Shown: piece after piece, positions 55,698 to 64,000 of the stretch
How positions within the stretch are numbered: position 1 is the first letter of the stretch
Layout: each line of letters starts with the position of its first letter
Origin: Maribacter forsetii DSM 18668
Lineage (GTDB): Bacteria; Bacteroidota; Bacteroidia; Flavobacteriales; Flavobacteriaceae
DNA: 64,000 nt
Assembly (NCBI RefSeq): GCF_000744105.1
Contig: NZ_JQLH01000001.1
Location: 124,001-188,000, forward strand
Direction of reading: 5' to 3'
Made by a program: the position numbers and the translations under genes
Notes under the pieces: generated by a model
Told to the model about the DNA's origin: nothing
The model's database searches: none
The model's input: the letters and a program-made list of their open reading frames with translations, nothing else

Positions 55698-55717
55698 CAT
55701 TGAAAAAAATTATACTG

Positions 55718-57400
55718 TTATTTTTGCGCTACTTTTGCCCAAGAATCGCGTAAACCTACGGTTCTGTTGAAAACTAATTTATCTTCAGTAGTATCAGGAT
55801 CAACACAGAAATATCCTATTCTTTGAAATTGAACCCGGTCTCCAACTTGTGCCTCTTTTAAATGAGGTTCTACAAAACCTGTTATTAGCTGTAAAGAATC
55901 TGGGTTTACAAATTCCATGAAATCTTTGTCCTTATGTGTATCTGGACTCTCGTCTGTAAATAAACGATCGTATAAACGAACTTCGGCTTTAACTGCATGT
56001 TTGATAGATACCCAATGTAATGTTCCTTTTACCTTACGTAAACTTTCTTCGGTACCGCTACCACTTTTACTTTTTGGGTCGTACGTACATTGTACCTCTA
56101 TAATATTCCCATCAGTATCTTTTGTGCAAGACTCAGCTTTTATGATATATGCGTTCTTTAAACGAACTTCTTTTCCAAGTTTTAATCTAAAGAACTTCTT
56201 ATTGGCTTCTTCCCTAAAATCTTCTCTTTCAATATAGAATTCTCTTGAAAAAGGAACTTTTCTAGAACCGGCACTTTCATCTTCGGGACTATTTTCTGCA
56301 TCTAACCACTCTTCTTCCCCTTCTGGATAATTTGTGATGACCACTTTTAGAGGATCTAAAACACCCATAACCCTAGGAGCAACTTTATTTAAATGATCTC
56401 GTACTTGAAACTCTAATAAAGAAACGTCAATTAAATTATCTCTTTTTGCTATACCTATAGTATCTGTAAAATTGCGGATAGATTCTGGAGTATACCCTCT
56501 TCTTCTTAAACCGGAAATTGTTGGCATTCTAGGATCGTCCCAAGAATCAACAACACCATTTTCTACTAATTTTGCCAGTTTTCTTTTACTAACTACAGTG
56601 TGACTTAAATTTCTACGAGCAAACTCACGTTGTTTAGGTCTTACTTTAGTTTCATCATAGACTTGATCCAAAAACCAGTTATATAGCTCTCGGTGCATGG
56701 CAAACTCTAATGTACAGAATGAATGAGACACCTGCTCTATATAATCGCTTTCGCCGTGTGTCCAATCATACATTGGGTAAATACACCAGTCGGTATTTGT
56801 TCTATGGTGTGCTTTATGTAGTATACGGTACATAATAGGATCTCGCATCAACATATTTGATGATGTCATATCTATTTTAGCCCTTAGCACATGAGACCCT
56901 TCCTCAAAATCACCATTTTTCATCTTTTCGAAGAGTTGTAAATTATCTTCTATAGATCTATTTCTATTTGGACTATTTGTACCTGGTTCTGTAGGTGTGC
57001 CTTTTTGAACGGCCATATCTTCAGAAGATTGATTATCAATATAAGCTTTGCCCTGTTTAACCAATTCAACGGCCCAATCATATAACTGTTGGAAATAATC
57101 TGATGCATACCGTTCGGTATCCCATTTAAAACCTAACCATTCCACATCCTTTTTTATGGCATCTACAAATTCTTGCTCCTCCTTTGCTGGGTTGGTGTCG
57201 TCAAACCTCAGATTTACAGGTGCATTATATCTTAAACCTAAACCAAAGTTTAAGCAAATAGAGCTTGCATGCCCAATATGAAGGTAACCATTAGGTTCTG
57301 GAGGAAAACGAAAACGTAATTCGTCTTTGGTATAACCATTTACCAAGTCCTCTTCAACAATTTGTTCAATAAAATTCAAAGACTTCGTTGTCTCGCTCAT
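55718..57400 (-). CDS. glnS: Glutaminyl-tRNA synthetase
   Basis: GlnS charges tRNA(Gln) with glutamine. It has 560 residues with the class I HIGH motif in PPEPNGYLHIGHASSICLNF, the KMSKS counterpart HTVVSKRKLAKLVENG, and MPTISGLRRRGYTPESIRNF typical of GlnS. The beta-barrel anticodon-binding region follows to the end (DRVQFQRIGYFCVDPD). It coexists with GltX. It has its own -7 box and a downstream terminator. Confidence 0.98.
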   Translation of the reverse strand: MSETTKSLNFIEQIVEEDLVNGYTKDELRFRFPPEPNGYLHIGHASSICLNFGLGLRYNAPVNLRFDDTNPAKEEQEFVDAIKKDVEWLGFKWDTERYASDYFQQLYDWAVELVKQGKAYIDNQSSEDMAVQKGTPTEPGTNSPNRNRSIEDNLQLFEKMKNGDFEEGSHVLRAKIDMTSSNMLMRDPIMYRILHKAHHRTNTDWCIYPMYDWTHGESDYIEQVSHSFCTLEFAMHRELYNWFLDQVYDETKVRPKQREFARRNLSHTVVSKRKLAKLVENGVVDSWDDPRMPTISGLRRRGYTPESIRNFTDTIGIAKRDNLIDVSLLEFQVRDHLNKVAPRVMGVLDPLKVVITNYPEGEEEWLDAENSPEDESAGSRKVPFSREFYIEREDFREEANKKFFRLKLGKEVRLKNAYIIKAESCTKDTDGNIIEVQCTYDPKSKSGSGTEESLRKVKGTLHWVSIKHAVKAEVRLYDRLFTDESPDTHKDKDFMEFVNPDSLQLITGFVEPHLKEAQVGDRVQFQRIGYFCVDPDTTEDKLVFNRTVGLRDSWAKVAQK

Positions 57401-57419
57401 GTCATTATTTTTCAGGCTA

Positions 57420-57427
57420 CAAAAGTA
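57420..57427 (-). promoter_or_regulatory. -7 box (TACTTTTG) upstream of glnS
   Basis: TACTTTTG on the minus strand matches TAnnTTTG and lies 19 bp before the glnS ATG. The same octamer, at the same close distance, precedes the OmpH-like gene. Confidence 0.5.
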
Positions 57428-57625
57428 GCAAAATTGCCTTAATTGGCAGGTTTAAAAAAGATACACCTTACATAAAATGAGTTTCACAACAGAAATCTTC
57501 CTTCCGACAACATAAAATTCCCATTCGTCGTATTAAATAACATATTTGTCTATGAAATGTTCGGAATATAAAAAACTTATTAACGAACTTTTCAACCGTA
57601 GTGGCCCCCATAACTACAAATACTT

Positions 57626-59872
57626 ATGAAAACTTTGAACAAACTTACCGTATTTACAGCACTATCCATGCTATTTTGCGCTTTTCAATTATCTGCGCAA
57701 GCAATAGTTATTAATGCACCTGAACCTGCAGACAATCCAAACCTGTCAGGAAGTACTCCGTGGTCTGCCGTCTGTGCAGGAAACGGCGGATTCAATGAAT
57801 ATTTTGTCAATATTACTTGGATAGGTACCGCCAATGCAGGCAACGAATTTATTCTTGAATTGTCTGATGCCAGCGGAAGCTTTAGCAATGCTCAAACTTT
57901 GCAAACGATTACCGATCAAAATACGGTGAAAGATTTTGATACTAGTTTCGCTATACCTACAGACACTCGTGGCGAAGGTTATAAGATGAGAGTGAGAAGT
58001 ACTGATCCTGAAAAAATAGGTAGCGAATCTGAGGCATTCAATATGTATTATATGGATGTTACCTCTAATTTAAATATTAGTGAATTAGGTGACGGAGTTC
58101 CTCCAGGTACGGTATGTAGTACAGGAGCTATTACCTTACAGGTTGATAATATAGCTAACCCAGAAACCTATCAGTATATTTGGTTTCGTAGTGGTACGGA
58201 GTTAACAGGTGAAACTGGGCATACATTAAATGTTACGCAATCTGGTATGTACAACGTATATATTGATTATGGACCAAGATGTACTGGTTCTGGTAATACA
58301 GATTCTAATATTGTAGATGTAACTATTGGCGGTTCTGGAACCGGTATTGCAGTTACGGCTCCAACTAAAACTTCTTTATGTAGTACAGATACAGAAACAT
58401 TAACTATAGATCAAACAGATGCTTCTTGGAGCTACCAATGGTTTAAAGATGGTGTTGAGATTGTTGGTGCTACTTCAACTTCTTATAATGTGAATGCTGC
58501 CATTGCAGGTTTTGAAGGAGACTATGCAGTAGAGATTTCTGGTACAGGTATCTGTAATGAAAGATCGGCCGTAGTAACCATAACCAATGCAGAACTATAT
58601 ACCGTTACTGTAGAGAATGAAATCAATATGGTTTTGTTACCTACACAAAATGAAGTTTTATCTGTTAGTACAACAGCAGTTACACCAAGTTATAAGTGGT
58701 TTAGAAATACGGTTGAGATTTCTGGTGAGACTGGCAGTTCAATAACAATTACTGAAGATGGTGAGTACTATGCAGAAGTTACACAAACAGGCGGTTCATG
58801 TTCTGTGTCTTCTAAAAACTCTGATGTGACTACTGTTGTGTCTCCTGCTTCTTTTGAAATGACCATAAATTATACTGATGCATATACATCTTGTGAGACC
58901 ACAAGTACTACATTAGGTGTTGAACTTATAAACGCAGTTGCTTCAGATGGTACAAAAACGGATGTTACCAGTGCTTTACTTGATGGATTTACCTATGAAT
59001 GGAGTAAAGATGGTGCTGCCATAAGTGGTGCAACTAGCAACAGTATTAGTCTGGCTTCAAATTCTGAAAATGGTGATTACGATTTAAATGCAACCATTGG
59101 CAGTTTTGATGTAGATAGCAATGTCTTACCTGTTCAGTTATTAACGAATGAAACGGTGGCGATTACAAGTTCAGGAATTGTTTTCTGTAGTGGTGGCGAA
59201 ACTATTACGTTAAGCACAACAACCGACTTAAGTTCTGCTACATACCAGTGGCAATTAGACGGTGCATCCATTAATACTACAGATGCTGTATTAACAGTTT
59301 CTACCGCAGGTACATATACTTTAGCAATAGATATAGATGGTTGTTCCCTTATATCTAATGAGATTGTTGTAACACCGTTAGATGAAAACTTAATTACCCT
59401 TGATCCAGGTACAGAAATAGTAATGCCAGAAGGTACTTCTAGAGTAGTTACGGCAAGTGGAGGAACTGCTTACAGATGGTTAGATGCCAATGCGGTAGAA
59501 TTGAGTAACTCTGATAGTATCACGTTTACCGAAGCCGGTAGTTATACCCTGGTAGCTTCTATTGACAACTGTGAGATTATTAGACAGATTGAAGTTACCT
59601 ATTTAGACACCTTTAAAGTGCCTAATGTAATTACCGTGAATGGAGATGGTATTAATGATCAATGGATCATACCTAACTCTTATTCCAATAAGGCTGATGT
59701 CAATGTAATTATTTACAATGAACAAGGGCAAGAAATTGTAAACGAATTTGATTATAAAAATAACTGGCCGCAGTCAACTACTGCGTTCACCAAACAAAAC
59801 ATGGTATTCTACTATAAAATCAGGAATGCCAGTGAAGTACTTAAACAGGGTACGATCACAGTAATACGTTAA
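57626..59872 (+). CDS. Type IX-secreted Ig-like repeat protein with type B (CHU_C) sorting domain
   Basis: This is a 748-residue secreted adhesin-like protein. The signal peptide (FTALSMLFCAFQLSAQA) is followed by several Ig/PKD-like beta domains of about 80-90 residues, each with a YxWF or YQWxxDG type strand (YQYIWFRSGTEL, YQWFKDGVEIVGAT, YKWFRNTVEISGET, YEWSKDGAAISGAT, YQWQLDGASINTT). The last 85 residues (VPNVITVNGDGINDQWIIP, then VIIYNEQGQEI) are the gliding-motility-associated C-terminal (CHU_C, type B) domain used for T9SS export. It lies 7 bp before a PorP/SprF gene, which is the expected partner. Confidence 0.93.
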   Translation: MKTLNKLTVFTALSMLFCAFQLSAQAIVINAPEPADNPNLSGSTPWSAVCAGNGGFNEYFVNITWIGTANAGNEFILELSDASGSFSNAQTLQTITDQNTVKDFDTSFAIPTDTRGEGYKMRVRSTDPEKIGSESEAFNMYYMDVTSNLNISELGDGVPPGTVCSTGAITLQVDNIANPETYQYIWFRSGTELTGETGHTLNVTQSGMYNVYIDYGPRCTGSGNTDSNIVDVTIGGSGTGIAVTAPTKTSLCSTDTETLTIDQTDASWSYQWFKDGVEIVGATSTSYNVNAAIAGFEGDYAVEISGTGICNERSAVVTITNAELYTVTVENEINMVLLPTQNEVLSVSTTAVTPSYKWFRNTVEISGETGSSITITEDGEYYAEVTQTGGSCSVSSKNSDVTTVVSPASFEMTINYTDAYTSCETTSTTLGVELINAVASDGTKTDVTSALLDGFTYEWSKDGAAISGATSNSISLASNSENGDYDLNATIGSFDVDSNVLPVQLLTNETVAITSSGIVFCSGGETITLSTTTDLSSATYQWQLDGASINTTDAVLTVSTAGTYTLAIDIDGCSLISNEIVVTPLDENLITLDPGTEIVMPEGTSRVVTASGGTAYRWLDANAVELSNSDSITFTEAGSYTLVASIDNCEIIRQIEVTYLDTFKVPNVITVNGDGINDQWIIPNSYSNKADVNVIIYNEQGQEIVNEFDYKNNWPQSTTAFTKQNMVFYYKIRNASEVLKQGTITVIR

Positions 59873-59879
59873 GCTCACC

Positions 59880-62090
59880 ATGCTAAAGAAAAGTGTTTTA
59901 TATCTATTGTTATTTGTGTTAGCTATCATGAAGGTTAGCGGGCAAGAGGATAATCCGTTTGTATCATACGATGTTCCTTCCCAGAACCTTTTGAAGTATA
60001 ACCGATTCTTAATCAACCCAACGTTTTCAACGGTTAGGGAAGATAAATCCTATGTTAATTTGTTACACCGAAACCAATCGGTACAATTTGATGATAACAA
60101 TCAAAATTATTTCTTAAGCTATAGTGGACGTATTAATGATAAAACCGGATTAGGTCTTAGTCTATATTCTCAAAGAGAAGGTATCTTAAGCAACTTTGGT
60201 GTGTTGGCAAATTATGCTTACGGTATTAAACTGAACGACAAAAGTAACTTTACTTTTGGTGCTAACGTTTCTTACTACCAAAGTGGGTTTGATAACGGTA
60301 GAGCATCTACTGTAGAAGAGGATCCTTTTTTAGCAGGTTTACAAGATCAGAACCTTTTATCATTTCAACCTGGTTTTAACCTTTCTTACGGTAAATTCGA
60401 TGTTGGTGTATTTGCAGAAAACCTTTTTGATTACAACTTAAAGACAAGCGAATCTGTAACGGAATTTAAGGACAAAACATATTCTGGTCACCTACAATAT
60501 ACCCATCAGTTTGAAAAGCAAGATGGTATTTTTGAACAAGGGCGTTTAATGCCTTTGGCAAGAGTTAGAAAAGTAGGAGAAGAAGATGTTACCCTTGGAG
60601 GAAGTTTAATTCTAGATCTTCCAAAACTAGGATGGATCCAGGGTGGATATGATAGTTTTTATGGCGCAGCCGCTGGTGTAGGTTTTAACCTTAACCAAAG
60701 AATTTCTTTAGGCTATACCATGGAAAAAGGGTTGTCTAACAACTTCGATAATTTTGGAGTTACGCATGAGATATCATTTGCTTATTCATTCACTCCAAAC
60801 CTTACTGAAGATAGGGTAATGTTAGAAGATGATTATGAAGATGATTTGGTGCAAAATGATGAAGAGTCAGAGAACATTGCAACCAATGAGGAGGTAGAGG
60901 AATTGAAGATGAAGCTGGCAGAAAATGATGCCATCATTGAAGAACTGATGTTTCGTCAAGATTCATTAGAAGCTATTCGTCAATCAGATTTAGAAAGACG
61001 TTTTGCTATGGTAATGCGAATGGTTCGTAATGAAACCAACGGAGAAAGACCAGACCTTGAAAATAAGGCAAAAGAACTGTTCTTAGATGGAGACAGTAAT
61101 ACTGCGGTTGCTTCTAACTATAACCCAAGTAATTCTGGAAATTCAAATACCAATAGTTATAATCCTAACAACACAGGTGAGTTGGTAAATAGTAATGAAA
61201 CGGCTGGTGTAACCCCACAGAATAGGGTAGCGGTGATTACCAACGAAAGACAAAACCCGGTTACGGAAAGACAAGAAGTTGCTGAGACCAATACAAATTA
61301 TACTGATAATGATAATTTTAAAGAGCAAGTACAGCCTAAAGACGCAGTGGTTGCCAACAAACCAAGAAATACTTCTACTCCTGTAGCCAATGCTGCTAGA
61401 GAAGTTGCACAAGACGGAGTGAAAAGTAGAAGGTTTAAAGACTTACCAGATGTTACAGATGGTTATTATGTAGTTGCCAATGTATACAAGGGCGGTCAGT
61501 ATATGAACAATTTTATTGACGACTTAAATGCTAAAGGTATAAATGCTGATTATATTGATAACCCAAATACAGGTTTAAAGTATGTTTACCTTCAACGTTA
61601 TGATACATTTGAAGATGCTGTTGCTGCACACGATTCTAAATTGAACGGTGCATATGATGGTGCTATGTGGATTATGAACGTTGATAATAGATATACTAAT
61701 GAGGCCTACGCTAGCAATGTAAATAAGATCAAAGAGAAGTCTTCTAAGTACGACTCTAATGTGCTTACCTCTAATGAGGTTGTAAGAGATAACGTAGAGT
61801 CTAGAGAAGCCGATTCTAAATCTTATGTTATTGAGGGTGCCGGTTCTGGGTATTACTTAATTGCCAATGTATTTGCCAACCCTAGCAATGCTAAGAAGTT
61901 TGTTTCGCTTTTAAATTCATTTGGATTGAACGCGAGTTACTTTATCAATCCCAAGAACAATTACAGATACGTATACCTTAAAAAGCACGACTCTTGGACC
62001 AATGCTTTAATATCTTATTACTCTAAGCTAAACGACGCCTATGATGAGAAGATGTGGATTATGCGGGTCAATCAAGAACTGCTGGTTTAG
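59880..62090 (+). CDS. PorP/SprF-family outer-membrane protein with coiled coil and tandem C-terminal repeats
   Basis: This is a 736-residue protein, over twice the usual PorP/SprF length (about 300-340). Residues 1-300 form the PorP/SprF barrel: signal peptide (VLYLLLFVLAIMKVSGQ), YNRFLINPTFS, NDKTGLGLSLYSQREG and ISLGYTMEKG. An acidic coiled coil (about 310-385) and a low-complexity Asn/Thr-rich linker (about 395-515) follow. Two related modules of about 77 residues end it (527-603 and 656-733): each has GYYxxANVx, a GLNA/GINA turn, Y-I/F-N-P, YVYLxxxDxxxxA and KLNxAYDxxMWIM, resembling SPOR-like peptidoglycan-binding folds. It is cotranscribed with the CHU_C protein. Confidence 0.9.
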   Translation: MLKKSVLYLLLFVLAIMKVSGQEDNPFVSYDVPSQNLLKYNRFLINPTFSTVREDKSYVNLLHRNQSVQFDDNNQNYFLSYSGRINDKTGLGLSLYSQREGILSNFGVLANYAYGIKLNDKSNFTFGANVSYYQSGFDNGRASTVEEDPFLAGLQDQNLLSFQPGFNLSYGKFDVGVFAENLFDYNLKTSESVTEFKDKTYSGHLQYTHQFEKQDGIFEQGRLMPLARVRKVGEEDVTLGGSLILDLPKLGWIQGGYDSFYGAAAGVGFNLNQRISLGYTMEKGLSNNFDNFGVTHEISFAYSFTPNLTEDRVMLEDDYEDDLVQNDEESENIATNEEVEELKMKLAENDAIIEELMFRQDSLEAIRQSDLERRFAMVMRMVRNETNGERPDLENKAKELFLDGDSNTAVASNYNPSNSGNSNTNSYNPNNTGELVNSNETAGVTPQNRVAVITNERQNPVTERQEVAETNTNYTDNDNFKEQVQPKDAVVANKPRNTSTPVANAAREVAQDGVKSRRFKDLPDVTDGYYVVANVYKGGQYMNNFIDDLNAKGINADYIDNPNTGLKYVYLQRYDTFEDAVAAHDSKLNGAYDGAMWIMNVDNRYTNEAYASNVNKIKEKSSKYDSNVLTSNEVVRDNVESREADSKSYVIEGAGSGYYLIANVFANPSNAKKFVSLLNSFGLNASYFINPKNNYRYVYLKKHDSWTNALISYYSKLNDAYDEKMWIMRVNQELLV

Positions 62091-62576
62091 AACGACTATA
62101 GGTTAACATAACGATTATACAAAGCCCTTATCATCTTAGATGATAAGGGCTTTTTGTTTTAATAGATTGAGATTCATTTCCAAAATGAAATATTTAAAAA
62201 CCAATCATTATATTTTAACTAGAAGTTTTAATTTCATTTCATGAAACTTTGAAATCAGACAAACTGGAAATGTTTTGACGGTCGGTTTATTAAAAATACC
62301 GACATGTATTTATGAACTCTTATTTTTTATTCTAATTTCAAAGAGAGAAGATATTTTATGTTTCAATGCCATCACTCTGTATAATTATTAAGTCCTAAAT
62401 ATGAGATAAAGATTGTTTTTAAGACCATTAATTTTAGGTGCTTTTCTTTAAACTAAGCAGGATAATATTACTAAGATGTAAATTCAAAATGCATTTTTTA
62501 AAAGTGAATTTTTTCTCCCAAGTCAAGTGCATTTAATTGACCTTGGTTTTTAATGAGTGCTTTAAAATATCTTTCC
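62091..62576. other. 486-bp gap with one terminator and no gene
   Basis: The left end carries the terminator of the PorP/SprF gene (62121-62156). The rest is AT-rich; no frame of useful length, tRNA or clear repeat was found. It separates the secretion pair from the broken methyltransferase. Confidence 0.6.
62121..62156 (+). terminator. Rho-independent terminator after PorP/SprF gene
   Basis: GCCCTTATCATC-TTA-GATGATAAGGGC forms a 12-bp stem followed by TTTTT, 31 bp past the stop. Confidence 0.88.
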
Positions 62577-63425
62577 TTATTTTTCATGAATTTGTTTTTT
62601 TACGGTTATCATCATATGCGGACTAAATGGCAAAATGTAGCTATCGTTTTCTGTAACTTGTAGAAGTTCAATTAATGTCTTTCTTTTTTTATCATTTCCT
62701 ATGTTTGCAAAGAAGTCTTTATCAAGCCAAGCCATACCTTCAACCGCATATTTGTTTAAGTACGTTAAATCTTGCTGTAAAAATTCCTCTTTTAGTTGTT
62801 CGGGTTTGTGATAATAGGCCTCGGCCAAAAGCCAAGGAAAATCATCTGGTGGATTGTGTATTCCTGTCGTCAATTTCAACTTGCACATTTCAAAGAAGGA
62901 CCTTTTATGTATGAGACCTTTTAAGAGCCCAACTAAAGTTGATGCTGTATAATTGATAGCAAACCCTAAAATGATTTCGCCATTTTTTAAAACGCGCCTA
63001 GCTTATATAATGGTTGATTCTCGATCTTCTTTTCTCTGAAGATGATAAAGAGGCCCATGAAGTATGATGAGGTCTGCATAGTTAGTTGGGAAGTCTAATT
63101 TTCTAGACTCACCTAAATGAACCCAGAACTTGTTCTTTAATTTCTTAGCTCTGTTTTCTGCTAGTTGCAAATGTTTAGCAATGGGTTCTACTAAATGAAC
63201 GTCATGTCCTTTTTTGGCAAGCCACTCCGCATATTTTCCTGTACCGCCACCAACATCTATAATTTTTGACGATGTGGTAGAAAGGTATTTTTCAATAAGC
63301 GATTTTATTCTTTCAAACTCAAATACACCCATGCCTTTTTCCAGTCTGGTTTCTTTAGAAGCTTTGTTATAAAACACTTTTATATTTCCACTGATTAACT
63401 GTTTACTTTTCATATAATTCATCAT
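62577..63425 (-). pseudogene. SAM-dependent methyltransferase interrupted by a single in-frame TAA
   Basis: A frame from ATG 63425 (or 63413) encodes a class I methyltransferase N-terminal half: KIIDVGGGTGKYAEWLAKKG (SAM motif I), VHLVEPIAKHLQLAENRAKK, and YADLIILHGPLYHLQRKEDR. It stops at TAA 63003-63005. The same frame then reads on without break as ARRVLKNGEIILGFAINYTA, continuing to SPHMMITVKKQIHEK and TAA at 62577. RVLKNGE is the strand that normally follows in this family, so one codon (most simply GAA to TAA) destroys the gene. The full product would be about 282 residues. The neighbourhood has no other intact gene, which suggests decay. A sequencing error is the alternative. Confidence 0.85.
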
Positions 63426-64000
63426 AATAACATCACGTATCTAATTGCGAAAAACAATTTAAAATGTGACAGTTCAATCGATTTTTCTATCAATTGCCTT
63501 TGTTTAAAATTTGATTTAATAATGGAATGTGATTATCTGTGTACAACATGAATTCTGTGCAATGTGATCTCGATCATGGAGATAGCCTTTTAGGTAAGAC
63601 TCAGATATTATGTGTAATTAGTTTAACAGATTTTAAAGATAGAAAATATTCTATTGCAACATGGTGGTAGAGTTTTGTTTTGTGTTGATGATAGTCTTTG
63701 TAATAAATTTTTAGGACGTTTATGAGCCACTAACATTGCTCCTAGACACTTGGCAATAATTCGTCTGTTATTCTTTAGAGTTGCCTATATAGTTTAAAAT
63801 ATACTTAGTGTTTGATATGGCTAATTCTACCGGATTAAAACCCAATAAGGAAGCTCTAATAACACATTTTTTGAAAGAATTTATTCTATGATCAAATGAA
63901 TTTTAAGTTTATAATAAACGAACTTTTACGAGGTTTTTTGTCAAAAACCTAATACTAAAAACCTATTGAAAGAGGGTTGATTTTATACTGTTTTGGACCT
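63426..64000. other. 575-bp terminal stretch without recognisable gene
   Basis: Only short frames occur, such as a 40-codon one from ATG 63548 (MNSVQCDLDHGDSLLG...) and a 24-codon one near 63819; neither resembles a known protein. An inverted pair GGTTTTTT/AAAAACC near 63932-63950 could be a terminator or an element end. A minus-strand stretch (KNNRRIIAKCLGAMLVAHKR) around 63720-63780 reads like a protein fragment but I cannot name it. Confidence 0.5.

Larger units (their letters stand above)
55357..55717. other. 361-bp gap with two hairpins between the barrel gene and glnS
   Basis: No open frame or tRNA is seen. The right half carries the glnS terminator (55631-55650) and a second perfect inverted repeat (55666-55697). 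The left half, upstream of the barrel gene start at 55356, must hold its promoter. Confidence 0.6.

Noticed and set aside
63548..63670. 40-codon frame MNSVQCDLDHGD...
   Set aside because: It is too short, without a recognised family, and in a degenerate region.
1..64000. CRISPR arrays, tRNA or rRNA genes, phage or conjugation genes, intact insertion sequences
   Set aside because: I read through the intergenic regions and saw no repeat-spacer pattern, no T-arm/acceptor pattern and no transposase signature.

Overview
The window is a stretch of chromosome from a member of the Bacteroidota, almost certainly the family Flavobacteriaceae. The evidence is low-GC DNA, TAnnTTTG-type promoter boxes, absence of clear Shine-Dalgarno sequences, a type B C-terminal sorting domain of the type IX secretion system beside a PorP/SprF protein, and family signatures such as DUF4175 next to ybeY and mnmG, a GIN-domain protein and the S41 peptidase behind rnpA. 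Nothing here fixes the genus. No phage, conjugative or intact insertion element, CRISPR array, rRNA or tRNA was seen.

Layout. Bases 1-9.3 kb hold three related carboxypeptidase-regulatory/plug/beta-barrel outer-membrane proteins on the minus strand (one cut by the window edge), with lepA between them. The third barrel heads an operon with a LytS-type kinase and a LytTR regulator. At 9.5-9.9 kb lies a small lipoprotein gene broken by one in-frame stop. A Na+/H+ antiporter follows (10.1-11.9 kb), then a 1521-residue CHASE/eight-PAS histidine kinase with a single-domain response regulator (12.5-17.4 kb). From 17.6 to 28.6 kb most genes encode exported hydrolases: a metallo-beta-lactamase-fold hydrolase, and S8, M1, S41, S10 and C40 peptidases, plus a DUF1080 lipoprotein; rnpA sits among them. 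At 28.6-30.4 kb a solitary cytosine-C5 DNA methyltransferase is followed by a 124-residue protein with a possible PD-(D/E)xK signature. Housekeeping genes follow: an ElaA-type acetyltransferase, rpiB, rnr, a GIN-domain protein, a LysE-type exporter and an OmpH/Skp-like chaperone.

At 36.5-43.2 kb the minus-strand set DUF4175 protein - ybeY - mnmG - SAM methyltransferase carries two identical 16-bp palindromes (TGTTCCACGTGGAACA) that match the ParB-binding site parS. One forms the last codons of ybeY and the other lies just past mnmG, suggesting that the region is in the origin-proximal segregation domain. Further on come gltX, an ACT-domain protein, rlmF, a PepSY membrane protein, a large M14 carboxypeptidase, katG, a VOC protein, a band-7/SPFH protein, a small Omp85-type barrel and glnS. 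At 57.6-62.1 kb a type IX-secreted Ig-like protein is paired with a PorP/SprF barrel that has an added coiled coil and a tandem C-terminal repeat. The last 2 kb look degenerate: a SAM methyltransferase broken by one in-frame TAA and about 0.6 kb with no recognisable gene.

Most of the window is ordinary chromosomal content. The points most worth a second look are the parS pair around mnmG, the two single-stop pseudogenes, the methyltransferase plus nuclease-like partner, the collagen-like tract in the DUF4175 protein, and the PorP/SprF fusion.
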